From Tetrapyrgos nigripes (taxonomy: Eukaryota; Basidiomycota; Agaricomycetes; Agaricales; Campanellaceae), in the NCBI GenBank assembly GCA_013368315.1, contig JAACJM010000050.1, positions 248,001-312,000 of the forward strand: DNA of 64,000 bases, given 5' to 3'. The notes beneath the pieces were generated by a model. That model did not search any database and was not told the DNA's origin. It saw only the letters and a program-made list of their open reading frames with translations. Shown piece after piece: positions 10,622 to 22,265 of the stretch. Made by a program: the position numbers and the translations under genes. Numbering within the stretch: position 1 is the first letter of the stretch; each line of letters begins with the position of its first letter.

Positions 10622-12408
10622 ATGGGTGAGGTGTCACAATGGTACGTGGATTTGACCGCTCTCAGGGTGTTCAAAGTTTGACATGGACCACTCAGGTGGG
10701 TTGCAGCAGCTAGGCTAGCTCCTTCAAGTACGTCAGATAGGATCATCTCTTAAAATGAAAGTTGACTGACAAGGAGTCCAGCTTTTGCGCTGTACGACCA
10801 TGTCCTCATGCTGGGTGAGTCAAGGCGCCCTAATTAATCACCCGCACAGACAAAAAGCTGATAGGCCTTTCAAAGGAATGGAAGTACAGTACATTTGGCT
10901 TAAACCAAAGCGGCGAAGTGCTTATTGGTTTTTCACACTACGTTATTTTGTCACTTTCGGAGAGATTGTTATCTTCGTGCTCAGATTCTACGATCCGGGA
11001 TCTGAAAAAGGATGTCTCGCGTTTCAGACTTTCATCAATGCGCAAACGCTGTTTATTGAGCTTTTGGTTGTTGGTGACTAACGCTTCTCCTGATCCTACT
11101 GTTGCTTTGCTCACTCAATCTGATGTACAGCCCTCATGTCTATGAGAGTTTATGCTCTTTACGAATGCTCAAAAAGAGTGATGTGGTTTATGATCACGGT
11201 TGCAGGCTGCCTGCTTCCTCTCGTTGGGGTGAGTCTCGGTTGGCTTCGACCTCGGCCAGCTTGCTCATGCATATCAATGCATTCTTCCCATATCGTTAGT
11301 GGTCACTGGTGATGAGCAGTATTGGAACTGTCTTACTGCAGGGTATGATTTGTGGAAGAACTTTCCCGGAGAGACGGTGGGTGTACCTTTCCTGTCCTGT
11401 GTTTGACTTTCTAACTCATATTCTCTTTCATCATTATACTTATATGATCAGGGCATCCTGTGAGTCTCCCCATTGCCTTGGTTAAGTTTACTGCTCAGGA
11501 ATGATAATAATCCACAATTTAGATTTAACAGTCACTTGGGGCAGCGCATTTGTGTATGACTGCTTAATCTTTACTCTGACTATCAGGAAGACACATCAGA
11601 CACAAAAAAAGGTCAGGGGCACAGTTCCTGTACGGATGCCTCTGCTGGAACTAATGTTGAGAGATGGTAAGTTTCTTGCACCAGTTCCTTTAGTTCTAAT
11701 GCTTATAACCGTCTGACGTTCCGAAACTCAAGGTGTAATCTACTTCGGGTATGTTTAATGGACCACCGCATTCTGCAATGATTTGACTGTGTGTGAAGGG
11801 TGATGTGTGTGGTCCATTTTGCGAATCTGATTCTCTGTGTAAGGCTTTCTCAAGTTCTCTCCTGTAATTCTCGAACTAAATGTCGTACTCTCACTCACTC
11901 GTAGGCGACTAGGGTAAGCCAACGAAAACCCACGAAACGTACTCATGTCTAACGCTCGTCTACTGCAAATAGTCATCGGGCATGACAGCTTTAGCTCGAA
12001 CGTATGTCTATTGACTCTTACCCTGGCCAGAAATTCATCTTATACCTATCTATCTTCTCCAGCATCTCCGCAGTAATGGCCCTCCGCCTCATACTCAACC
12101 TCCACGAGCGTGCTTCCGAAGGTCTCCTCCTCCAAGGCACATCCGCCGGTTTAACAACGATGTCCAATTCTCAAACGTCAAATTCTATTTTGACTACGCT
12201 AGCGTTTAGGTCGGGATCTTTGGACGAGCTTGAGTATGAGTTGGATCGGTTTCCGGATCGGGACGATGAGTTGGGTAGGGATCAGGATGGGCCAAGCGGG
12301 CGAGTGAAGGGAAAAGAAGTGGATAGGGATACTAGTAGGGATAGATATAGTGGAGATGCCACCCATGCAGAGAGCTCGACGACTCGAAGATCTGCAGCGG
12401 TAGACTGA
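10622..12408 (+). CDS. DUF6533 seven-helix membrane protein, copy A (13 exons, 349 aa)
   Basis: The spliced model is 10622-10641, 10696-10727, 10782-10814, 10876-11073, 11131-11228, 11300-11376, 11452-11459, 11523-11666, 11733-11748, 11799-11838, 11905-11913, 11973-12001, 12063-12408. All junctions have GT-AG ends, and the sum (1050 nt) is open throughout. The start of the DUF6533 domain is visible as FALYDHVLML then MEVQYIWLKPKRRSAYWFF and RYF. MSMRVYALYECSK, TVTWGSAFVYDCLIFTLT, LLELMLRDGVIYFG and LRLILNLHERASEG follow, with several hydrophobic helices between. Members are uncharacterised basidiomycete plasma-membrane-type proteins. The acidic, Ser-rich tail is probably cytoplasmic. Exons 7 (8 nt) and 11 (9 nt) are micro-exons. 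Paralogue B shares every exon boundary, which strongly supports the model. Confidence 0.82.
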
Positions 12409-12805
12409 GGTTATGAATGCGGCTTCGCCGATTATAGAGAGTAGGGTCTTTCTTTAGGATTACGATTTTGATTTCACTGTAGTATTCCAGATAATTGTAT
12501 CACTAATAAGTTATTACTACACAATACATACCTAATTGACATTGACATTAAGACGAAACGAAGGAAATGGCAAAAGACTCAAGAGCAGTGTGTGTTGCAA
12601 TCTCAGAGTCCAACACTGCGTGACGGTTTATGAAGTCGACATCAACACCGACAGACTTGGAACCCGATTCGAGTTTTGCTCATTGACTTCCATCCTGCTT
12701 CACCGGCTTTGTCTTTAGACCCTCCATTCATGGCCTTATTTCCGCCAGCATCACGATTTTAGAGCTCTCTATAGTACTTGGAGCCGTCGCGGTCCTCAAA
12801 TCAAC
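12409..12805. other. intergenic, copy A to F-box pseudogene
   Basis: No coding frame with family features was found. This is probably the 3' region of DUF6533 copy A followed by upstream sequence of the F-box pseudogene. Confidence 0.5.
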
Positions 12806-14413
12806 ATGAGAGTTGCAGATATTCTCCTATGGTCCAAGGTGAGTATTAGCGTGTATAAAGCTCACTCTCATCCTGGCTAGGTTCTGAGACCCTCAAATTC
12901 ATTCAATAAACCAGCAAGTTCAACATTGCCTAGAAGAGATCAGAAAGCTCCATCAATCCCGAAACAAACCCATTTCGACTTCCCGAACTACTCCAGGATT
13001 TTTCGGTTCTGCATTCCACGTAACGACAGCAATTGCAACGGACAGCTTGGTCGTTCCTGGTCGTTCATCAAGGTCTCCCATGTCTGTGGACGTAGCCTTG
13101 GCTGACCCTGCCTTTTATGCTGCGTCCTGGACCAAGCCAGTCTCGGTACCCGAGATGCTTGGACGCTGCAAGGTGTTTCCACTGAGTATCAGCGTAGACT
13201 CCGGCATGCTTTTTGACGCTCAAGCGACGGACGCCGTCATCACCGCGCACCTTACAGCACATGTCTCATGTCAGGGAGTTGGCAATGTGCATCCTCAGCA
13301 GGTGGAGCTCGTACCACCAGGAGATTGATGGCCCTCATAGATCGATTTTGTGTGCCTCTGCTATACACGCTCTGCCTCAGCACGGAGCACACCAGTGAAA
13401 TGCAGCAAGGCTGCATAATAATCCTGCCCATGGATTTCATGGGTAGCAAGCCTCAGGCATTTGCACCCGGATGATTTCCATGGAACTCAGTCTGCTGAAG
13501 AACCTGGCGTCTCTCAAGATATCCCTCTCTGTCCCTTCCAATACCTCTGCCTTACATCAACTATCAGCACCCCCGTTCCTGGCAACAACTCACGGATATC
13601 CTCACTCGCATGCCAAATCTAGAAATTCTGGAGCTTAAAAATGTTTTGCCGAGGGAAAGTAGTCCACCAGTCCACATCGTCCCGCTCTCGCATCTATGTA
13701 GCATTCGACTAGAAGGGGATGTAATCGCTTGTGCAAACCTTTTGGACCGCACATCGTTCCCGTTTACCGCTGTGATGCACTTCATCTGCTCATTGGACAA
13801 AGTCGACGATCGTAAACGTCTTAGAGAAGGCTTCACCTATGCTCTGCCATCTCTTCAAGCTTCACGGACGGTTGCAAGCCAAGTTCCGGTCTCTGCATAT
13901 CACATGCGAAAGACTCGGTGTTGCCTTGGGGAGCACTTCGACTACTACACCGTCGCTTCAAGTGGAAATCCGTGTCCTTTCCCTGGATATCGCGTGGAAT
14001 TCCATGACGAAGAGCTTGAGGAGGTTATTCTGGTCTCTGAAGCAAGTGCAGAAATTGCACCTGCAGAATTGTCATGGTGTCTGCGATGTTTTTGAGGAGT
14101 TGGCGCCACTCAAGAAAAACTCAAATCGTGTTTTCTTATTCCCTCAACTGAAAACCCTTTCATTGACAAATGTAGACTTCTATCCGGATTGGAACTTGCC
14201 TTCCGACGAGATGCAGCTGTTGCAGGAGGTACTTATGCTCAGATGCGAAGCCGACTTGAAGGCCAAGATTTGGCCAAGATTCGAAAATTGCAGCCTGTGA
14301 CAATCTTTCGGCAAAGGGTGTGGAATCCTTGCGGGAGATTTGTACAGAATCCAGATGTTGAGTGGGATGGTAATTTGAAGGATGACGATGAGATGACGAT
14401 GAATATGTTCTAA
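12806..14413 (+). pseudogene. F-box/LRR-like gene, decayed (psi-1)
   Basis: A short first exon (ATG at 12806, donor GTGAGT near 12839) and a following coiled-coil-like segment match the layout of the intact F-box genes at 24.0, 49.2 and 61.4 kb. After that the family blocks appear in different frames: a RLPELLQDF-like F-box near 12970, VSVPEMLGRCKVFPLS near 13145, LLKNLASLKIS near 13495, ILTRMPNLEILELKNVLP near 13605, SHLCSIRLEGDVIACANLLD near 13690. The C-terminal LRR-like part reaches 14413. At least five frame changes and several stops separate them, too many for introns. In function it would have been an SCF substrate-recognition subunit. Confidence 0.7.
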
Positions 14414-15024
14414 GTACCATTAAAAGATGTACATACATTACTACATATCATTGACTGGACTCGCGTTAGATGTGTACTGTTGTTTACCAGGCTCGTCTTC
14501 TCTGTTCCTTCCACTTTCAGACACGACAAATCTATGAGATGGATCTGCCTTTTCAACTTTAAATGAAGGAATTGATTCAATACTAGTATCGGCGTATACG
14601 GTACGGTGAGTATACTGCGCGTCTTTTAGGCTTCTTTGCATCTTGACAGAACAAATAGGTGAAGAAATCGGTTTGCCATGGTCAATCAAATGGAGTCGCA
14701 ATTCTCCAGCACAGGCTCATAGCATCATGATCGGGCTCAAAAAATCTGATTGAAAACGAATGATGGGCGCCCTCCGACTTGGCTCCGACTGTTTAGGGGG
14801 CGTGCTATGGGTTGATAAGAATCTAAATATCCGACAACATTTGGATATCTCGCGATTTAGCGGCCTTTTCATGTCAACGGATTCATTGGATTCTACATAA
14901 CCATTTGAACCCGGCGCGTATCTATGTTCATCAGACTCTATCCCCCTCCTTTTGATCTTTGGACTCTTCCAGCGCCCTTTACCGGTGTAGCTCACCCTGC
15001 TTGAACATCCTTCTCGCTTGCATT
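14414..15024. other. intergenic with a short hAT-like motif
   Basis: No gene was recognised. Around 14595 the words GTATACGGTACGGT match the subterminal words of MITE no. 1, but no paired terminal repeat was found here. The last 25-30 bases upstream of 15025 resemble the copy A upstream region. Confidence 0.45.
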
Positions 15025-16713
15025 ATGGCTGAGGTAGACCCATTGTACGTGGGTCAGTCATTCACAGAGCTCCAAATCTGACGCGTAACAACGCAACGAT
15101 CCAGGCTTGCAACAACCATGCTGGCTCCCTCAAGTAAGTGGAATCCGTCTTTTTAAAATCGAAAACTCACCAACTTTGAGTCTAGCTTTTTTATTGTATG
15201 ACCATCTGCTCACATTGGGTTAGTCAAGGATTGCTCAAGCAGCGCGGAGATTGACGTCAAACTAGGAATGGAAATACAGTACATTTGGCTAAAACCAAAA
15301 CGACGAAGCGCATATTGGTTCTTCACACTGCGTTACTTTGCCACCATAGGGGAGATCGTCATCTTTGTGTTCAGGTTTTACGATGCAGGATCTGTGAAAG
15401 GGTGTCTTCGGCTTCAAACCTTCATCAACGTGCATACGGTTCTTGTTGAGCTTTTGGTCGTTCGTGAGCTGCTGGTCTTTCTGTTCTCAAACTCAACACT
15501 CACAGTGGTCCAAAGTCCTCATGTCAATGAGAGTTTACGCACTGTACGAATGCTCAAAGAAGATTATGTGGTTCCTCATCTCGGTAGCAGCGTGTTTACT
15601 TGGTGCTGTCGGAGTAAGTCCCAGGTGTCTCTTTGCAATCATTTACTCATAAAATTATCCTTCCCAAAATTGTGAAAATGATAGTGGTCAATAGTAAAGA
15701 CCCTTAGCGGAACTGCCTTGCTGCAGGGTATGGTTTGTGGACGATCTTTTCCGGAGCAGAGGTGCGTGTTTTGTTGCCCTGTAGCTAACTTGGTGTAACT
15801 CATTTTCTCCCACTTCCTTATATCAGTGTATCCGGTGAGTCCCTTCACTCCAAGTTCTCAGGAAGCCTCATGTCAAAATGAAACACCACTCAGCCCTGAT
15901 AGTTACTTGGGCCTGCGATTTAGCATACGACTGTTTGATTTTCGCTCTTACAATCTGGAAGACGTATAAGACACGAAATGACTACACAGGTCCGTTACCT
16001 GTACGAATACCACTACTCGAGCTGATGTTGAGAGATGGCGAGTTTTTGCTACCAATTCCTTTCACTATGATTTCATCCTGACAGTGTTTAACCTCATAGG
16101 CGTAATCTACTTTGGGTATGTCTGTGCTACGTTCTTGAACACGGTTTGTCTCGACCTGACCGGATTCATAAAGGGTGATCAGTGCAGTCCATCTTGCAAA
16201 TCTCATTCTCTCTGTAAGACCTTCGCAACAATTTCCTTCCAAGTTTTGGGCTGACTTGTGGCTTACCAATTACAGGCTACCAGGGTAAGAATAAGGACCT
16301 CTTTGGGGCGTAGATCGACATTAACCATCCATTACAACAGTCATCTAAAATGTCAGCCTTGACTAGAGTGTATGTCTATCATGCCTATTCTTCTGTTGGC
16401 TTTTTTGTCTAATACTTCCTTTCAAACCCTGCCTCTCTCCCGTCCATGGTTCCGTTTCCCGTGTTTCTTTCCCGTCTCTAGGGTCTCAGCAGCAATGACT
16501 TCCCGTCTCATGCTGAACCTCCATGAATGCGCTTCCGACGGCGTTCACATACAGGGTGCCTCCGCCTTTGTAGCGACACAGAATTCCCATCATATCCACA
16601 CAACTAATTCCATATCTGCCGGGATGGTTTTTCGTAGGCATTCACTGGACGAGGATGATCTGGAGGAGTACCAGGATAGGCCAGGCGGCAATGCGCATCG
16701 AACTCGTGCATAA
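15025..16713 (+). CDS. DUF6533 seven-helix membrane protein, copy B (13 exons, 310 aa)
   Basis: The spliced model is 15025-15044, 15105-15133, 15186-15218, 15266-15463, 15516-15613, 15685-15761, 15827-15834, 15894-16037, 16100-16115, 16174-16213, 16276-16284, 16341-16369, 16482-16713. The total of 933 nt is open. It encodes FLLYDHLLTL, MEIQYIWLKPKRRSAYWFF, MSMRVYALYECSKK, IVTWACDLAYDCLIF, LLELMLRDGVIYFG and SRLMLNLHECASDG, colinear with copy A. All introns are GT-AG except the one after exon 8, which has a GC donor (GCGAGT at 16038) where copy A has GTAAGT. The 8-nt and 9-nt micro-exons are kept. The C-terminal tail is about 39 residues shorter than in A. Function is unknown; probably an integral membrane protein. 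Confidence 0.82.
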
Positions 16714-17149
16714 CCGCGATGAATCCACAATCTGGCGAGCCGCTGGAGCTGAAGATGGGAGTCTCAGCACGAAGGTCAGGCATAGTGGTTTCTTCTCACT
16801 CATCCACTGAGACGCACTGTCATTACTAGTATGTATAGATCGACATATGTACTTTATGTACTCTACGGATAAAACTCACGTATAATATATAATATTTCAT
16901 CGAGTCTACGTTGTGTGTTGCGCAAGCAGTGCCATGGATTGAACTGGATGGAACCAGGGGAAAGAACACCTGTAGCGGTGTCGCTCTGACTCGCTCAGAA
17001 CCACTGTCTCGACGCGTATCTTGCGAATATGTAGCATGGTTCTTTGCATCGCAGAATCCACATTGCGTCTCTATTGTGACTATTTTTCATGTCTCACTTC
17101 TCGGCACGAGAAAAGACAAATCGTAGCCAGAGTGGTGCAAGCCCTTTCC
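16714..17149. other. intergenic after DUF6533 copy B
   Basis: No supported coding frame was found. The sequence leads into a fragment of F-box-family C-terminus. Confidence 0.5.
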
Positions 17150-17500
17150 CCTCTTGCTCCCGTTCAACAACTCATCAGAGTCGCTGGGGCTTTTTGACGG
17201 ATCGACACTTTTTCAAATCCTTTGTCAAGTGCGATCTGAGGACGATGTTAAGGACATTTTTGCCCTTTTCCCGTCACTGACAGTGAAATCGCTTTCATTC
17301 TCCTCTGTCTGCTCAGGTGCAGAAGGGGATCAAAGTGACACTGGGGACACTGTGTATCATCTCCTGGAGAATGTGATTATGCAGAGACGCGGGGCAGAGT
17401 GCGAGATTGGGCAACCAAAGTTACAGCGATGCGACAGCAGTTCTGGGGGAGTATGTCGTTGAAGGATATTTATTTGTCCACATGTTGAATGGGACGCTGT
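17150..17500 (+). pseudogene. C-terminal fragment of an F-box/LRR-like gene
   Basis: The frame LLENVIMQRRGAECEIGQPK followed by LQRC resembles the block LKGVLTMRSERQCKIEEVK ahead of LEKC in the intact F-box gene at 24 kb. A CPHVEWDAV stretch in a neighbouring frame near 17475 matches the usual C-terminal IC..V.WD motif. No N-terminal half is found next to it, and the frame shifts, so it is an isolated remnant. Confidence 0.5.
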
Positions 17501-17787
17501 GCTGCACAGTCAAGAAGGCAAAGACAAGATAGTCCACTCTGATTACCTTCGCCACAGTGTACATATCTTCATAGCTACCCAAGGGAACGATCTGTATTCT
17601 GTAGTGAACTTGAAAATTCATCAAGCTGCCCGATTCCGAGTCGATGATCTAATCTTCATGGCTTGACCTCGAACGACATCATTTCGATATCGATATTTCC
17701 TAACCACCAGCAATCATCTCCTTGCAACCACTTTTTCCATCGTACTCAGGGCGTCTATCACATCTCCGTTTCGAGGATCCACTAACC

Positions 17788-19495
17788 ATGTGCTCGGACG
17801 CGACTGCGAAAGATGACTGTTCCCCAGTAGTCGGTGAGTCCACGGCGCGTCATCTTACGATAATCCGGATCTTAACCTGCAGTTAGCAGACCCAGAGGTC
17901 GATATGCTCAAGCAAGAGATCCAGAGACGCGAAAAAGAGATCAAAAAACTCAACAGTTATCGAAACACACTCATTATGTTATGCAAGATTTTCGTTTCAT
18001 GCGCAGTTGCGACGCTCAACTGCGAAGAGCATCGCTGGGATCACCGGTCTTGATCATGGATGATAATATCTCATGTGTGCAGTCATTGGCGAAACGTAGA
18101 TTTGGGATGCCCTGAGCTATGGGGTTATCTGGATTTTTCCAAGCCAGCTTGGGTGCCAGAGATGCTTAAACGGTCCCGGGAAGCACCGTTGGTCATCAAA
18201 GTACCTGAAAAACTATCCGTCTGGACTAAGGAGGAGGCTGCTATCACCACTTCCCTGCACCACTTTTCCCGTTTCAGTGAGCTGACTTTGTGTATTTCGA
18301 TGCATCGGGGCCAAGCGGACACAGACATCAGGGCCTTGATTGAGAGGAACACGCAGCCCGCACCTTTACTGCGTGTGCTGTGCCTCACCGGAAAAGATCC
18401 CATTGGCTCGGACAAATTCTGAGACTTCCCTTGGAATTTCTCGACGGCGATGCGCCCTCTCTCAGGCGCTTGGAGCTGACGGACTGTTCCTTACCCTGGA
18501 CTTCTGGCCTATTCAGGAATCTTACCTGTTTGAAGATGAAAAGTTCTTTATCCTATTATCCCATCGAGATCCCTTCCCTCAAGCAACTCATGGACGTGCT
18601 ATCTCGGATGCCCGATCTGGAAATTTTGGAACTCGACAAAGTTCTGCCTACGCCTGAATCAATTTCCTCAGATATCATTCATCTCACCCACCTCCGCAGC
18701 ATTTCGTTAATGGGAGGCAGAGATGCCTGTGCGAATCTCCTCAATCACATATGGTCCCCGTCTATCGCCACGCTGGATATTGTTTGCATCGATTACTCAG
18801 ATCATCCAGAACCCGAAGACTTTCTCGAGAAATGCTCACCAATCATTCACACTATTCATCGAAACTGGTCCAAAAGCTGTAGGCCACAGTCTTGCGAATA
18901 TTCCTTATATATTTACTGTACCTTCTCCTTCAAGATGTAACTCACAGAGGTTCCTTCTTCCAGTCCTTCACCGACTCCACTTCGTTTAACGATGTACCAC
19001 CGACAAAATCCACGGGAAATAGCAACGCTTGCGCAAAGACTATTGGACGCTGTCGCGTCAGTGCTTCCTCATGTTCGGCGTCTCTCGTTAGAGACTAAAG
19101 AGTCCTTCACGACGGAGACTCTAGAACGCACATTTCTTGCTCTCAATCAACTGCACACGCTTCACCTCAAAGATCACTGCATCCCCTATGTTCTGAAGGC
19201 ATTGATGGTCCTCGAATCCAACCCGGAGCGGTTTGCCATATTTTCTCTATTGTCGCAGTTGTCATGCAACTTCCATTGTATCGGAACCGAAAATGTTCTC
19301 AGTGCGTTGGGTGTTTTGAAGGACATCCTCATACTGAGGTCTGCAAAGGCCAAGATTCACCGAGTGGAACTGAAGGCATGCTACAAGTTTTCGGAAAAGA
19401 CTCTTGGGCCGTTGCGGGAGATCTGTGAGATCTGTCCAATTTATAATCTACCTTCCACCCTGTCCGGGGGCATGATAGGGCACATACAAATTTGA
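17788..19495 (+). pseudogene. F-box/LRR-like gene, decayed (psi-2)
   Basis: ATG at 17788 starts the standard short first exon (MCSDATAKDDCSPVV) with a GTGAGTCC donor. It is followed by the coiled-coil EVDMLKQEIQRREKEIKKLN. The expected PISRLP.ELLS core is replaced by an unrelated stretch, so the F-box itself is largely lost, and a TGA follows. The block SHVCSHWRNVDLGCPELWGY, then FSKPAWVPEMLKRS, is well kept in another frame. LEFLDGDAPSLRRLEL and LSRMPDLEILELDKVLP are in a third, and the C-terminal part (from 18992) is in a further frame. Several frame breaks and stops make a functional product unlikely. Confidence 0.72.
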
Positions 19496-19726
19496 AGAGC
19501 ATAGTATGCCCTCGGTGTTCTGTGAAGGTGATCGCTTGGAGGAGTGCCTTTTCTTGCACATTGAAGCTTTTCATAATAATTGGCACACCAACTTCTTATA
19601 GAGATTATCAGGTCGTAAAGTACATCCTGTTGTAAACTATGTAGACTACATTACCCTTGTATTGCATCGCGACAATAATTGATAGATACCGAATAAAATA
19701 CACAAAGAATGCAAGTCCATCAAGCC

Positions 19727-22265
19727 TCAGGCCTCAATCTCAGACCAGTCACTGTCAGAATTATCGGACTCCTCAACTACCTTCTGGGCATTCGCCTTGT
19801 CGGCAGGCAACGAAGAAGAAGCAGGTATCAAGAAGGTATCGAGGTCTTCCAGGTCCGAGTCCGAGTCCGTATTCGTGTCCGAGTCTGAGGGTAAGTCCAA
19901 TGTTGATTCTAAGCCTGGATTTGCATCTGACACAGGCTGTATTGAGCCCTGATATGCTTCAGAGGTACGTTCGTCCCTATGTTCGTCTTCAAGCTGCAGT
20001 TCGGAAACTGACGAAGAGGGTAAGGGTTCAGAGCTAGGTTCAGGAAGGTACGGGTTCGAAGGAGTATACGTGGGTGTGAAGATTGACGTGGAAACAGGCG
20101 AAGTGGGAACGGTGTTCTGCTTTAGAGACTCGGCGGGCATGTCTTCCACAGCTGATTCGTCGTTGTGGTCATCTCCATTAACATCAGGGGTAACTTCAGC
20201 ATCAACTACACCTTCATTTGCCTCGGCAAGAATGACGACGTCGGAAACCAAATCCGTAACTTCGTCAGAAGAGTGATCTTCATGCTCAGCTAACGCAGCA
20301 ACATCCGTCTGAGGCCCAGATAAAACGACGTCGAGCTCGGTAGGTATCGAGTGGGGTTCGCGTTCCTCGACGTCGGCGTTTTCATCCCGAGTCTCGACTT
20401 CGACGGTGTCTGCAACTTCCTCTGCTGGCTGCACTTCAGCTTCTCTCTCCTCAGTCTTCAGCTTCACCTCTTCCTTCGTCTCTTCTTTCAGCTGTTGCTT
20501 CTCTGTCTCCTCTTTAACCTCTTCCTCTACTTTCACAGCTTCTTTCACCTCTGGCGCCTGCTTTTCAGCCCAAACCTTCCACCTGCCCTCAACTTCTTCT
20601 TCCAACTCCTCCAAAGCTCTCTCCACCCTCCCAACAACTTGCTTCCTTCTGTTCCTTACTTCATCGTTACCAAAAGACTCCACGCTATCCAAATCAGATA
20701 ATAACGATGAAAGCATTTGTTCGTAGTACCTCACTGCATGGTTTTTGGAGGTATATGCTAGTTTCGTTGTTAGTGGGTTTGGCGATAGAGTGGACATCGG
20801 TTCCGAAACAGGTGGTAGCGAGACCGGTAACGAAGCAGGCGAGGACGTAGGAGTGAAGTCCAGTTTGAGGGGAAAGACAAAGTCAGATTGAAGTGCTAGG
20901 AAAGCAGCTTCAATATTTCTGACAGCTTTTATTGACTTGGCGATGTCGGCGGAAGTGGGTTCGTCGGAATTTGTGCCAAAGGGTTCAACAACTGGAAGTG
21001 AGGATACTTTGTCTTTGCTCTTGTCTGAAGAGGACGAAGATGCCGTTGGCGGTGTCGACGATGAGATGGGAACAGAGACATTGGTAGCGTCTGTCCTTGG
21101 TTTGGAAGAAGCACTGGCCGTAAAAGATGGCTGTTGACGATGGAGAGAAGCGAGGATTGCTTTGATGGTATCGTGAATTTCAACGAACGGCTCCTGGCTC
21201 AAACGAGCATGAAGTTGGTCCTTCAACGAGGAAGCTGCTGGCGTTGTCCGCACTTGCCTGTCTTGAGACTGACTCGTAACTGGTGATGAAGCACTCTTTA
21301 GTGAAGTTTTAATCTGGAAGGACAATTTGAGCAATGAATGACGATTGAAGTATTCAGGGGAAACTCACGGATTGTTTCGCCTTGTTCGACTGAGCTGAGC
21401 TGAGCTGGGCATTTGATTCATCGAGTGAGAAGTGGACTCGAGGTTTTCGTGTAGCCTGAGGTGTGTCCTTGGGTTTCTCCTTTTCAGAGGACGTTTGACC
21501 AAATAAGAATTGTAAGGCCTCTTCAAAACGTTTTGACTGAAGGTCATGCTGATTGCTCAAAGAAGCAGCTGAATGAGTCGAGTGATGAGGATAGGCATAA
21601 GGGGCAGTAGGCTGGTTGACGCATTCGTTCGCGAGGCAGAAAGACTTCTGTAGAGGCTGAGAATAGTTGGTCAGTAAATGGCACACAAAGACAAAATATA
21701 CAGGGAAACACACCTTCCTAGAATCAGCAGAGCGAACAACCAAGTACGTGGCCGGTTGCTTCACAGAGCCCTGATGAGCAAGGGCCAAAGAGCGAGCTTT
21801 CTGCTGGAGAAGAAGTCTGCGTCTCTCCTCTTCCCGACGTAGTTGAGACAGCAACGCTTCTTCCTGCCTCCTCGCAACCAAAATTCTCCTCTTTTCAATC
21901 TCCCTACGGCGAAGAACCTCGGCTTCTCTCTCCTTTGCAACGACAGCTCTCCTGAGATCTTCCTCTTCAGCTTGCCTACGAAGAAGGCGTAAACGGTAAT
22001 CCTCGGAATGACGTGGAGTTCCGGGGAATTGGGAATAATCGTAGGGCTGCCTGGAGCCAAGAACTTGCGAGTGTCTCCTTTGAGCTTCGATCTCTTCGAG
22101 TCGTCGACGAATGGCCGCTTCTTCTCGTTCAACAGCTTCTGCAGTAAGAAAGTCGACCTCGGCCGCCTTCACGTTTGCCAGAGCTGCCAGATAACGGTCT
22201 ATGGGAGTAGGATAGAGTCCGGTTGAAAAGTGATTGGGGTGTTCAGGGCGGACGACGGCGAACAT
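19727..22265 (-). CDS. BAG-domain protein (Hsp70 co-chaperone type), about 800 aa
   Basis: ATG at 22263-22265. The N-terminal third is a highly charged helical region (VEREEAAIRRRLEEIEAQRR and similar) that should form a long coiled coil. The middle holds a BAG domain: KSIKAVRNIEAAFLALQSDF, then a linker, then YEQMLSSLLSDLDSVESFGNDEVR and NRRKQVVGRVERALEELEEE. BAG domains bind the Hsp70 ATPase domain and promote nucleotide release. The C-terminal 300 residues are acidic and low complexity, with no domain recognised. Two introns are visible: 21314-21368 (GTGAGT...CCAG, required for the frame) and 21657-21713 (57 nt, no in-frame stop). Single copy here, not linked functionally to its neighbours. 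Confidence 0.78.

Noticed and set aside
15000..16713. DUF6533 copy B as a pseudogene
   Set aside because: Apparent stops and frame shifts disappear once the micro-exons and the GC donor are modelled; the total is open and divisible by three.
20400..20730. plus-strand Ser/Phe-rich frames opposite the BAG gene
   Set aside because: Antisense of an acidic Glu/Lys-rich coding region, which automatically gives long Ser/Phe/Leu frames.
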